A DNA stretch of 24,247 bases from Bacteroidales bacterium (GTDB lineage: Bacteria; Bacteroidota; Bacteroidia; Bacteroidales; Bacteroidaceae): contig SFCY01000021.1 of the NCBI GenBank assembly GCA_004558865.1, positions 1 through 24,247 on the forward strand. The letters are read 5' to 3'. The notes below the pieces were generated by a model. It made no database searches and was not told the origin of the DNA. It worked only from the letters and a program-made list of their open reading frames with translations. The stretch's first letter is position 1. The number at the start of each line of letters is the position of its first letter. Position numbers and translations under genes: made by a program. Below, in pieces: positions 6,534-13,340 of this stretch.

Positions 6534-8393
6534 CTAATTTTCAGAACCGGCCTGAACTTGGTTCATTACCCTAAGCCAATTGCCACCCCATATCTTCCTG
6601 ATGTCGTCGGTGGAGTATCGCCTCTTGAGCAGATGGATGGTGAAGTTGATGAGTTCCGAGGCGTCGGCCAGTCCCCTGACGCCGCCGTCGCCGTCGAAGT
6701 CGGTGCCGAGTCCCACGTGGTCGATGCCCATCAGGCTGATGGCGTGTTCCAGATGGGCCATCGCGTCGTTGATGCTGGCTTCCCTGTCCTTGCTGAGGAA
6801 GCCGTGGTAGAGCGTGATTTGCGCCACGCCTCCCGCCTTGGCCAAGGCGCGCAGCTGGTCGTCGGTGAGGTTGCGCGGCACGTCGCAGAGCGCCTTGCAG
6901 TTGGAGTGGCTGCACACGATGGGGCTGCGGCTGATTTCCAGCGCGTCGTAGAAGCTCTTCTCGGCCGCGTGGGAGAGGTCCACCATCACCCCCGCCTTGT
7001 TCATGGCAGCTATAACCTCGGCTCCCAGGTGACTCACGCCCCCATGCGTGTTGTTGCCGCGGGCCGAGTCGCAGAGGTCGTTGTCGCCGTTGTGGCAGAG
7101 CGTGATGTAGACCACGCCCCGGCGGGCGAAATGCTCCACGTTGCCGGGATTGCCCTCAAGGGCCAGGCCGTTTTCTATGCCCAGGCAGATGGCTTTCTTG
7201 CCCTGCTCCTTGGCTTGGCGCAGCTGCCGCTCCGTGGCGGCGAGGGCGAGATGGCGGCTGTTGGCCTCTACCAAGGCCTCTATCTTGTCGAAGATTAGGT
7301 TGGCGTAGCCAAAAGGCGTTATGGTGGGTCTGCCGTCGGCTGTGTGGCCGATGTAGGGGTGGCGGGCCAGCACGTCGGCCGAGTGGCGCTCGATGCCGGC
7401 CAAGTCGATATTCTCGCCGAAGGCCTCGCCGGGTTTGGGCTGGGGCAGGTAGGCCACCATCGTGACGGCGTCGGTGCGGCCCTCGGCCATCTTGTGGATG
7501 TCGTAGAGTATGCGGTCGTCGCGCCGCATGAAGTCCACGCCCTGGGGGAAGAACATGGGAGTGTCGCAGTGGGAGTCGAGGGTGAGGATGGCATGGTGGA
7601 GCGCCTTGGCCTTGGCGAATGCTCCGCTCTCGTCCACGAGCCATCGGAACACGGGCTGCCCCTCCTCGCCGAGCCACTCCGGATGCCACTGCACGCCGAG
7701 TATGGCCTTGTGGTCGCTGCTCTCCACGCCCTCCACCACTCCGTCTTTCGCCCTGGCTATGACGCGCAGGTGGGGGCCGGCCTCGCTCACGGCCTGGTGG
7801 TGGAAGCTGTTGACCAGGAGGCGCCGCCCCTCGCGGTTGGGATAGATGCGGTCGAGGATGCTCCCCGCGTCGAACACCACCGCGTGGGAGGGCTCGGTGC
7901 GGTCGGCGTCCTCCGAGTGCTTGATGGTCATGTCCTTGCCGCTGGCCTTGAGCCACTCCCCGATGTCCTGCGCCACCTTGCCTCTCAGGGCCATGGCCAG
8001 GGTCTGGATGCCGCGGCAGATGCCCAACATGGGAATCTGGCGGTGGAAGGCCAGCCGCGTGAGCATCAGTTCGAAGCGGTCGCGGCGGGGGTTGACGCCG
8101 CCCAAGCGCGGCGAGGGATCCTCGCCCGCCCAAAGCGGATTGTAGTCGGCTCCACCCGAGAGCAGGAGCCCGTCGATGTGGTCGAGCATGGTGGCCATCA
8201 GTTTGGAGTCGTCGGTAGGCGGCAGCAGCACAGGCACGCCGCCGGCCTTGGCCACCTGCTCGTAATAGGGGGCCATGATCATGGCCTTGCCGTCGCTGAA
8301 GTTGGCCGTCAGTCCAATCACCGGCCTGCGGCCACCCTCAGGGAAGCGGTCGTAGACGGGTTGCATTTCCTTGTCGATATTGAAAGAAGTCAT
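6534..8393 (-). CDS. C26 gamma-glutamyl hydrolase-like domain fused to M19 membrane dipeptidase
   Basis: 619 aa. I chose the ATG at 8393 (MTSFNIDKEMQPVYD); the longer frame begins with a TTG at 8468 that lies inside the terminator of the upstream gene. Residues ~25-255 are a class I glutamine-amidotransferase-like hydrolase of the PuuD/C26 type: nucleophile Cys126 (GICRGIQTLAM), His237 and Glu239 (GVQWHPEW). Residues ~265-615 are an M19 renal-dipeptidase-type zinc enzyme: His275 and Asp277 (DSHCDTP), bridging Glu407 (GIENG), His475 (VDLSHAA), His496 (HSNCKAL) and Asp565 (GLGTDFDGD). Both active sites look intact. No signal peptide is visible, so it is probably cytoplasmic. The inferred role is two-step hydrolysis of gamma-glutamyl or related small peptides. 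An Lrp-type regulator gene lies just upstream on the same strand. No consensus promoter was found between 8393 and 8467. Confidence 0.87.
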   Translation of the reverse strand: MTSFNIDKEMQPVYDRFPEGGRRPVIGLTANFSDGKAMIMAPYYEQVAKAGGVPVLLPPTDDSKLMATMLDHIDGLLLSGGADYNPLWAGEDPSPRLGGVNPRRDRFELMLTRLAFHRQIPMLGICRGIQTLAMALRGKVAQDIGEWLKASGKDMTIKHSEDADRTEPSHAVVFDAGSILDRIYPNREGRRLLVNSFHHQAVSEAGPHLRVIARAKDGVVEGVESSDHKAILGVQWHPEWLGEEGQPVFRWLVDESGAFAKAKALHHAILTLDSHCDTPMFFPQGVDFMRRDDRILYDIHKMAEGRTDAVTMVAYLPQPKPGEAFGENIDLAGIERHSADVLARHPYIGHTADGRPTITPFGYANLIFDKIEALVEANSRHLALAATERQLRQAKEQGKKAICLGIENGLALEGNPGNVEHFARRGVVYITLCHNGDNDLCDSARGNNTHGGVSHLGAEVIAAMNKAGVMVDLSHAAEKSFYDALEISRSPIVCSHSNCKALCDVPRNLTDDQLRALAKAGGVAQITLYHGFLSKDREASINDAMAHLEHAISLMGIDHVGLGTDFDGDGGVRGLADASELINFTIHLLKRRYSTDDIRKIWGGNWLRVMNQVQAGSEN

Positions 8394-8466
8394 CTGCTGA
8401 ATCAATGATGGCAGCGTTTCGCCCCGCACCTTATTGTGAGATGGGGCCGGAGCGCTGTGGTGGAAC

Positions 8467-8509
8467 AAAAAAAGAGTCTCCCCGCCACCTTTCTTTGGGG
8501 CGCGGAGAC
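8467..8509 (-). terminator. Rho-independent terminator after the Lrp-family gene
   Basis: GTCTCC (8476-8481) pairs with GGAGAC (8504-8509), with further GC pairs inside. On the minus strand the stem is followed by a run of seven Ts (8467-8473). It separates the regulator gene from the C26-M19 gene and rules out the TTG at 8468 as a start. Confidence 0.8.
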
Positions 8510-8546
8510 CGCCTTGCCAGGTTTGTCAGAATCGCGTTGCCACGGC

Positions 8547-9011
8547 TCACTCTTCGAGCTTCACGGGAATCTCCCTCTTGATGCTTTGCTCCAAGGAGAT
8601 GAGGGTCTCGGTGCTGACCACGCCTGGGATGGTCTGCATCTTGTTGTTGAGCAGGTCCATGAGCTGCTCGTTGTCCTTGGCGTAGAGCTTGATGAGCATG
8701 GTGTAGGAACCCGTGGTGAAGTGGCACTCCACGATTTCGGGAATTTCCTCCAGCTTCTTCACCACGTCCTTGTACATGGAGCCTCTTTCGAGGTTGAGTC
8801 CAACGTATGTGCAGGTAGAATAGCCAAGGCTCTTGGGGTTGATGTCGAAACCGCTGCCCGTGATGACACCGTTTTCCTGTAGATGCTGCACGCGCTGGTG
8901 GATGGCGGCGCGGGAGACCCCGCACTCGGCAGCCACGTCCTTGAACGGGATGCGCGCGTTCTTGGAAAGAATGCTGAGGATTTTCTTATCCAGTAAATCT
9001 ATTTTTTCCAT
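8547..9011 (-). CDS. Lrp/AsnC family transcriptional regulator
   Basis: 154 aa, the usual family length. Residues ~5-52 are the winged helix-turn-helix (LDKKILSILSKNARIPFKDVAAECGVSRAAIHQRV), and residues ~65-145 the ligand-binding RAM/AsnC domain (YVGLNLERGSMYKDVVKKLEEI, VECHFTTGSYTMLIKLYA). Lrp-type proteins are octameric DNA binders that respond to amino acids. The start ATG at 9011 follows an AT-rich promoter region. Next on the same strand, past a terminator, is the C26-M19 peptide-degrading gene, which is a natural candidate target along with its own promoter. The effector amino acid cannot be read from sequence. Confidence 0.92.
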   Translation of the reverse strand: MEKIDLLDKKILSILSKNARIPFKDVAAECGVSRAAIHQRVQHLQENGVITGSGFDINPKSLGYSTCTYVGLNLERGSMYKDVVKKLEEIPEIVECHFTTGSYTMLIKLYAKDNEQLMDLLNNKMQTIPGVVSTETLISLEQSIKREIPVKLEE

Positions 9012-9051
9012 GTTTTATCAGTGATTAAAATATTGTTTCTATATTTGTTAG

Positions 9052-9059
9052 CAAAGATA
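9052..9059 (-). promoter_or_regulatory. Candidate -7 box for the Lrp-family gene
   Basis: Reads TATCTTTG on the minus strand (TAnnTTTG). A TTTG lies further upstream at 9083-9086 but with a 23-base spacer, longer than the usual 19-21. The leader would be about 35-40 bases. The surrounding 9012-9130 is strongly AT-rich, as expected for an autoregulated Lrp promoter. Confidence 0.5.
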
Positions 9060-9086
9060 GCAATTTAAATGGAATAACTCGACAAA

Positions 9087-9412
9087 TTGCACGAAAATAT
9101 TCCCATTGTCTAAAAATAATCCTTAAAATAGGCCTTTTCTGAGCAAATAGTAAGGACTATCTCCCCTAACAGGGCCTGTGGGCTGACAATTTGTTTTCGG
9201 CGTTGTGGGTTGGCGAGGGCCTGCGTGCACTCTGGGCCGCGGCGGGGCTGCTGCTGTTCTCTTTTGGCAGACTTGGTGTTTCCGGCTCGGTTCCACATTT
9301 TCGGCTTCAGCCCGTAACGGTGTCCTCAGGCAATTTCGGGTTGCCGTCATTTGTGGGCAGCCTTGTCGACGGTTGCCGACAAACTTGTCGGCATTTGTCA
9401 GCAACCGAAAAC
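9087..9412. other. Gene-free stretch upstream of the Lrp promoter
   Basis: No convincing gene is present: frames across it continue antisense into the FKBP gene. Visible structure: TTTGTTTTCGG near 9190-9200 and its complement CCGAAAACAAA at 9405-9415, and the perfect inverted repeat GCCGACAAACTTGTCGGC (9375-9392), nested in a longer imperfect one (9371-9383 with 9394-9406). TTGTC recurs three times between 9363 and 9399. The rest (about 9130-9360) is GC-rich with nothing recognisable. Confidence 0.55.
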
Positions 9413-9471
9413 AAAAAAAGCGGACCGCCCGATTGGGGGCAGTCCGCTCCGCTACCTATATTATATATAGG
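9413..9471 (-). terminator. Terminator at the end of the FKBP gene group
   Basis: On the minus strand, 9 bases after the FKBP stop codon, comes a small AT-rich hairpin (CCTATAT/ATATAGG, 9455-9461 and 9465-9471). It is followed by a strong GC hairpin (AGCGGAC/GTCCGCT, 9419-9425 and 9442-9448, extended by GC pairs inside) and seven Ts (9413-9419). The second hairpin is a textbook intrinsic terminator. Confidence 0.85.
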
Positions 9472-9480
9472 CCGTGTGGC

Positions 9481-10452
9481 TTATTTTCTTCTCCTCACCT
9501 GCTTCTTTGCGGGAGCGGCGGGCTTGGCCTTGGGAGTGGTGGAGACCACAGCCTTGGGTGCGGCCTTCTCCACCTTCTCAAGCTCAACAGTGAAGATGAG
9601 TGTGGAATAGGGCTTGATGGGGCCCGTCTTGCGACCCTCGTAGGCGAGATACTGGGGGATGTAGAGTTCCCACTTCGAGCCTACGGGCATCATGGTGAGG
9701 GCTTCGGTCCAACCCTTGATGACCTGGTTGCAGCCGAAGGTGGTGGTCTGCGGGTTGCGCTTGTAGGAGCTGTCAAACACCTCGCCCTTGATGTCCTTGC
9801 CCTCATACTTCACGGTCACCTTGTCGTCGGCGGTAGGCTTCTCGCCCGTGCCCATGGTGATGACCTTGTATTGCAGGCCGGAGGCTGTGGTCTGCACGCC
9901 CGGCTTCTTGGCGTTTTCCACCAGCCAGGCCTCGTTCTCGGCCTTCCAGGCCTCGTTGGCCTTCTTCTCGGCGGCCTGCGCGCGGTCGCGTACCATGTCC
10001 ATGGCCCGGCGGGGAGTGAAGTGGGTGGTGTCGTTGGTGAATCCGGCTACGAAGCCCTTGTAGAAGAGCGAGTCGTTGAACGTGACGCCTGTGTCCTTGA
10101 GCCGGTTCTTATAGTTGGGCAGGATCGACTGCGAGGCGGTCTGTGCCACCTGATAGCCGGCGGCCATGGCCTGGAACTTCTTGTCGGCGAGCTTGCTGAT
10201 GGCCTCCTCGAAGGCGGCGGTGAAGTCGGCCATCTGCGTGGAGTCAAGGTGGAGCTGTCCTTCAAGATACTGCTCCAGTCCCATTGTGGAGCCCACGCCG
10301 GCGGCATAGCTCAGTGAGTCGCCGGCAGTGGTCAGGGCCACAGGCTGGGGAGCGGCGGGGGCGATGGCCTTTTTGTCCTTCTTCTTCCCGGCCATGGCAC
10401 AGTTGGCCGAGGCTACGAGAAGCACAAGAGCTGCGAAAACAATCTTTTTCAT
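9481..10452 (-). CDS. Periplasmic FKBP-type peptidyl-prolyl isomerase
   Basis: 323 aa. A Sec signal peptide is visible at residues 1-21 (MKKIVFAALVLLVASANCAMA), with cleavage likely before GKKK. Residues ~40-185 form the helical FKBP_N (Mip/FkpA-like dimerisation) region, rich in charged coiled helices (RDRAQAAEKKANEAWKAENE). Residues ~190-292 are the FKBP domain, with pocket residues Tyr217 (VKYEG), Phe226-Asp227 (VFDSS), Val244-Ile245 and Trp248 (QVIKGW) conserved. A Lys/Ala/Pro-rich tail (295-323, ending VRRRK) is unlike most FkpA proteins. It would catalyse cis-trans proline isomerisation of exported proteins. It is the last of three FKBP genes on this strand and ends in a strong terminator. 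No promoter consensus was found directly upstream. Confidence 0.9.
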   Translation of the reverse strand: MKKIVFAALVLLVASANCAMAGKKKDKKAIAPAAPQPVALTTAGDSLSYAAGVGSTMGLEQYLEGQLHLDSTQMADFTAAFEEAISKLADKKFQAMAAGYQVAQTASQSILPNYKNRLKDTGVTFNDSLFYKGFVAGFTNDTTHFTPRRAMDMVRDRAQAAEKKANEAWKAENEAWLVENAKKPGVQTTASGLQYKVITMGTGEKPTADDKVTVKYEGKDIKGEVFDSSYKRNPQTTTFGCNQVIKGWTEALTMMPVGSKWELYIPQYLAYEGRKTGPIKPYSTLIFTVELEKVEKAAPKAVVSTTPKAKPAAPAKKQVRRRK

Positions 10453-10665
10453 AATGTTTGTACTTTATCTTCAGAGACTTGTCTTTATTTTGTTTTGTTA
10501 TGGTTGTGCATTTTGGGGAAGGAGTCAGAAAGCCCTGTGTCCTCCTGCTGGGCGGTAGGGCCATGAGCCTCGCAAGGCTCTTGTCGTCCTCCTGTCCCGG
10601 TCCGGGCCACGTTGCCTTCTGGCTCCTTCGGCTGTCTTGTTGGCCTGGCCTTGCGGCCTGAAGCC

Positions 10666-11589
10666 TTATCTCGTCATCGCTGGGAACTGCCCGTTCTGCT
10701 GCTTGCCGGCGGGCTCAGCCTTGAGCAGCGTCACCTTGAAGATGAGTGCGGAGAAGGGCTTGATGTCGCCGGCCTGGTTGGCCTGGTAGGCGAGCTGCTG
10801 CGGGATGTAGATTTCCCACGTGGAGCCGATGGGCATGTGCCTCAGTGCCTCGGCAAAACCAGGGATGTTCTGGTATGCCTGCGAGGTGACGGGAGTCTCC
10901 TTGCCGCCGTGGTTGGAGGAGTCGAACACCTTGCCGTCGATGGTGCGTCCCTCGTAGGTGAAGGTGACGCTCCAAGTGGAGTCGGCGATGGTCTTGCCAT
11001 TGCCGGCCTTCAACACCTTGTACTGCACGCCTGAGGGCAGCGTCACCACGCCCGGCTTCTTCTTGTTGGCGGCGAGGAACTTCTCGCCGGCCACCTTGTT
11101 GGCGCCATACTGCTTGATGGCGCTCTTGGCCTTGAGCTCGTTGATCTTCTGCTGGGCGATGGCCTGTGCCTGCTCCATGGTGAAGGCTGTCTTGCTGCCC
11201 TTGATGCCGGCCGTGAATCCGGCCATGAACTTGCTCATGGAGAGCGTCTGCGTGGTGTCGGAGCCAAAGCACATACTGTTCATCTGCTGCATACCCTGGG
11301 TGGAGAGGCCCATGCCCACGCTCAAACCGGCGATGTAGGCAAACTTCTTCTTGTCCTTGCCCACCTTGGCCCCTTCGTTGAGGCCCTTGATAAACTCGCC
11401 GATATAGGCTGTGTCGATGGCGTTGCCTTCCCTAAGCTGCATGCTCAGGCTCTGTGACTGGGCCAGACCCATGGCGTAGCTCAATGAGTCGATGCCGTTC
11501 TTCAAATCACTCTTAGGCGCCGAGTCGTTGCACGAGGCGAGAGTGGCGCCGCAAACGGCCGCGATGGCCGCGAATCTTACTAACTTCAT
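10666..11589 (-). CDS. Lipoprotein FKBP-type peptidyl-prolyl isomerase with altered pocket
   Basis: 307 aa. Lipoprotein signal with lipobox LASC and Cys20 as the lipidation site. Residues ~30-175 are an FKBP_N helical region that recognisably repeats a D-S-L-S-Y-A-x-G motif also present in the periplasmic paralogue downstream. Residues ~180-290 are the FKBP domain: TYEG (Tyr212) and VFDSS (222-225) are kept, but the VIKGW element is NIPGF (241-245), so the tryptophan at the floor of the pocket is phenylalanine. Isomerase activity may be reduced or specialised, with chaperone activity more likely. Its likely location is the outer or inner membrane, periplasm-facing. It sits between a cytosolic and a periplasmic paralogue, 109 and 213 bases away, with no T-run terminator in either gap. 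Confidence 0.88.
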   Translation of the reverse strand: MKLVRFAAIAAVCGATLASCNDSAPKSDLKNGIDSLSYAMGLAQSQSLSMQLREGNAIDTAYIGEFIKGLNEGAKVGKDKKKFAYIAGLSVGMGLSTQGMQQMNSMCFGSDTTQTLSMSKFMAGFTAGIKGSKTAFTMEQAQAIAQQKINELKAKSAIKQYGANKVAGEKFLAANKKKPGVVTLPSGVQYKVLKAGNGKTIADSTWSVTFTYEGRTIDGKVFDSSNHGGKETPVTSQAYQNIPGFAEALRHMPIGSTWEIYIPQQLAYQANQAGDIKPFSALIFKVTLLKAEPAGKQQNGQFPAMTR

Positions 11590-11698
11590 ATTCTATTGAT
11601 CAATAATTTCTTGGAGGAAAGAATCTTTTGGGGATGGGGGCTTATGGAGGCGGCGGGGTGAATGGGGGTGATGGGCCATGCACAAGCCACGGTCACTG

Positions 11699-12283
11699 TC
11701 AAATCACCTCGATGAGCTCCACGTCGAAGATGAGGGCGGCGAAGGGCGGAATCTGCTGCCCCGCGCCACGCTCGCCGTATGCGAGGTCGTAGGGGATGAA
11801 GAAACGGTACTTTGCCCCTTCCTGCATGAGCTGCACGCCCTCGGTCCAACCCTTGATGACCTGGTTGAGGCCAAACACGGCCGGCTCGCCACGCTTGTAG
11901 CTGCTGTCGAACACCGTGCCGTTGATGAGCGTGCCCTCATAGTGGCAGCGCACCTGGTCGGTGGCCTTCGGACGCTTGCCGTTGCCCTCGCGCAGCACCT
12001 GATACTGCAGGCCGGAGGGAAGCGTCACCACACTCTCCTTCTTGGCGTTGGCGGCAAGGAAATCCTCGCCCGCAGACTTTGCCTTGCGCGACTGCTCCTC
12101 GGTCTTGCGGTTGAAAAACTCGTTGATTACAGCCTGTATCTCGGCAGGCTCTATGGCCGTCTTGTCGGCCAGCGCGTCGCCAACACCGGTGGCAAACTCG
12201 TTGATGTCCAACTCCTCGGCCCCCATCTGGCGCAACTGCATGCCGATGCTCGTGCCCAAGGCGTAGGCTACTTGATCCTTCAT
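11699..12283 (-). CDS. Cytosolic FKBP-type peptidyl-prolyl isomerase (FklB-like)
   Basis: 194 aa, without signal peptide. Residues 1-75 are a short FKBP_N region (VAYALGTSIGMQLRQMGAEELDINEFATG), and 85-194 the FKBP domain with all the usual pocket positions: Tyr115, Phe125-Asp126, Val142-Ile143, Trp146, Tyr169 and Phe181. Architecture and length match FklB/FKBP22. It is the first gene of a three-paralogue FKBP series on the minus strand and has a promoter upstream, so the others may be expressed from it. The starting ATG at 12283 is the only one fitting the family N-terminus. Confidence 0.9.
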   Translation of the reverse strand: MKDQVAYALGTSIGMQLRQMGAEELDINEFATGVGDALADKTAIEPAEIQAVINEFFNRKTEEQSRKAKSAGEDFLAANAKKESVVTLPSGLQYQVLREGNGKRPKATDQVRCHYEGTLINGTVFDSSYKRGEPAVFGLNQVIKGWTEGVQLMQEGAKYRFFIPYDLAYGERGAGQQIPPFAALIFDVELIEVI

Positions 12284-12316
12284 CTTTAAATATCCTATTT
12301 TTTAATTAATTACGTG

Positions 12317-12324
12317 CAAAGTTA
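12317..12324 (-). promoter_or_regulatory. Candidate -7 box for the FKBP series
   Basis: TAACTTTG on the minus strand, 33 bases before the ATG at 12283, in an AT-rich island. No TTTG is seen at the -33 spacing. It is the only TAnnTTTG match I found upstream of any of the three FKBP genes. Confidence 0.5.
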
Positions 12325-12367
12325 CATATTTTATCTATTTCTGCGCCGACAATTGGGTAAAAATTAT

Positions 12368-12375
12368 TATTTTTG
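12368..12375 (+). promoter_or_regulatory. Candidate -7 box for the sirtuin gene
   Basis: TATTTTTG matches TAnnTTTG and lies 74 bases before the sirtuin ATG, divergent from the FKBP box 43 bases away. The -33 region has no clear TTTG, so this is a weak call supported mainly by position and AT-richness. Confidence 0.35.
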
Positions 12376-12449
12376 TGAAAACTTAATGCTTCCGTCTCGC
12401 CTTGTGGCGCGGAATGCAATGATGAAACCCTTAGAAGAAAGGAAGGAAT

Positions 12450-13139
12450 ATGAAAAAGAAAGTGGTTTTCCTCACGGGAGCCGGCATGTCGGTGGAGAGC
12501 GGATTCAAGACTTTCCGCGGCAATGACGGGCTCTGGGAGAATTATCCTGTGGAACAGGTGGCGTCGCACGAGGGCTGGATCAGAGACCCCGTGTTGGTGA
12601 ACAACTTCTACAACGGACTGCGCCGCAAACTGTGGCAGGCCCAGCCCAACGAGGGCCATAGGCTCATCGCCGGCATGGAGGCGAAATACGACGTGACGGT
12701 GATCACGCAGAATGTGGACGACCTGCACGAGCGCGCCGGCTCCAGCCGCGTCATCCATCTGCACGGCGAGCTCTCAAAGGCGTGCTCAAGCGACAACCCC
12801 GACGACAAGCGCTACCAGGTGGAGCTCTCGCCCGAGCACAACGACGTGGCCCCGGGCGAGAAGGCCGGCGACGGCAGTCTGCTGCGCCCCTTCATCGTGT
12901 TCTTCGGCGAGGCCGTGCCCATGATGGAGAGCGCGGCCCGCGCGGCCATGGAGGCCGACGTGTTTGTCATCATCGGCACGTCGCTCAACGTGTATCCAGC
13001 AGCCGGCCTCGTGGCCTACGCTCCGCAGGGCTGCCCCGTGTATCTCATCGACCCCAACCCTGTGGGCGTCGACTCCAACGTGACCGCCATCCGCAAGGGG
13101 GCCAGCGAGGGCATGAGGGAGCTGCTCAGGATGATATGA
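12450..13139 (+). CDS. Sirtuin NAD-dependent protein deacylase (zinc-less, CobB/SIRT5-like)
   Basis: 229 aa. A strong Shine-Dalgarno (AGAAAGGAAGGAAT) precedes the ATG. Sirtuin motifs: GAGMSVESGFKTFRG (10-24), TQNVDDLHERAG (86-97), catalytic His105 in HLHGE, GTSLNVYPAA and the C-terminal NAD loop. The two CxxC zinc pairs of most sirtuins are missing: the region after HLHGEL holds a single Cys, as in other Bacteroidota sirtuins. The class III acyl-pocket motif YxxR is YNGL (Tyr54, Leu57), so the Arg that binds succinyl or malonyl groups appears lost, although Arg58 follows. It removes acyl groups from lysines using NAD+ in the cytoplasm. Single gene with its own promoter region and a terminator-like hairpin behind. 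Confidence 0.9.
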   Translation: MKKKVVFLTGAGMSVESGFKTFRGNDGLWENYPVEQVASHEGWIRDPVLVNNFYNGLRRKLWQAQPNEGHRLIAGMEAKYDVTVITQNVDDLHERAGSSRVIHLHGELSKACSSDNPDDKRYQVELSPEHNDVAPGEKAGDGSLLRPFIVFFGEAVPMMESAARAAMEADVFVIIGTSLNVYPAAGLVAYAPQGCPVYLIDPNPVGVDSNVTAIRKGASEGMRELLRMI

Positions 13140-13230
13140 CGGGAGGCGGCCTCTCCCCGGAGCCAACCATAGCCCCGGCAGGCTGCGCCCCAATGGGCCG
13201 CCACGCTCTAAAAGTCCCAGGCCAATCGGC

Positions 13231-13282
13231 GCCGCCCAGGCCCTTTCTTGCGGGGGGCTGGGGCGGCCGAGTCCTTAAATTT
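13231..13282 (+). terminator. Terminator-like hairpin downstream of the sirtuin gene
   Basis: GCCGCCC (13231-13237) pairs with GGGCGGC (13261-13267), extended by CCC/GGG across a mismatch, with a loop of about 11 bases. It is followed by a moderately T-rich stretch (TTAAATTTTCTT, 13275-13286), not an immediate T-run, so the call is moderate. Confidence 0.5.
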
Positions 13283-13327
13283 TCTTGTAAATGAGGGAAT
13301 ATTGAATGCAGAATGAAAAAGAAACGC

Positions 13328-13335
13328 TAACTTTG
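13328..13335 (+). promoter_or_regulatory. -7 box immediately before the SDR gene (possibly leaderless)
   Basis: TAACTTTG lies 5 bases before the ATG at 13341. Bacteroidota transcripts usually begin a few bases past this box, so the mRNA may start at or within a base or two of the start codon. A clear TTTG at -33 is missing; ATTG is present with a 23-base spacer. Confidence 0.5.
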
Positions 13336-13340
13336 CATCC

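Noticed and set aside
7344..8408. Plus-strand open frame of 354 codons
   Set aside because: Antisense to the C26-M19 gene; no motif or start signal.
8394..8468. Longer N-terminus of the C26-M19 protein from a TTG at 8468
   Set aside because: The TTG lies in the T-run of the upstream terminator, and the added residues match nothing; the ATG at 8393 is preferred.
9040..9047. Plus-strand TATATTTG matching the -7 consensus
   Set aside because: No plus-strand gene follows; probably chance in an AT-rich promoter region.
10565..10580. GAGCCT/AGGCTC hairpin between two FKBP genes
   Set aside because: No T-run on either strand, so not called a terminator; short enough to be chance.
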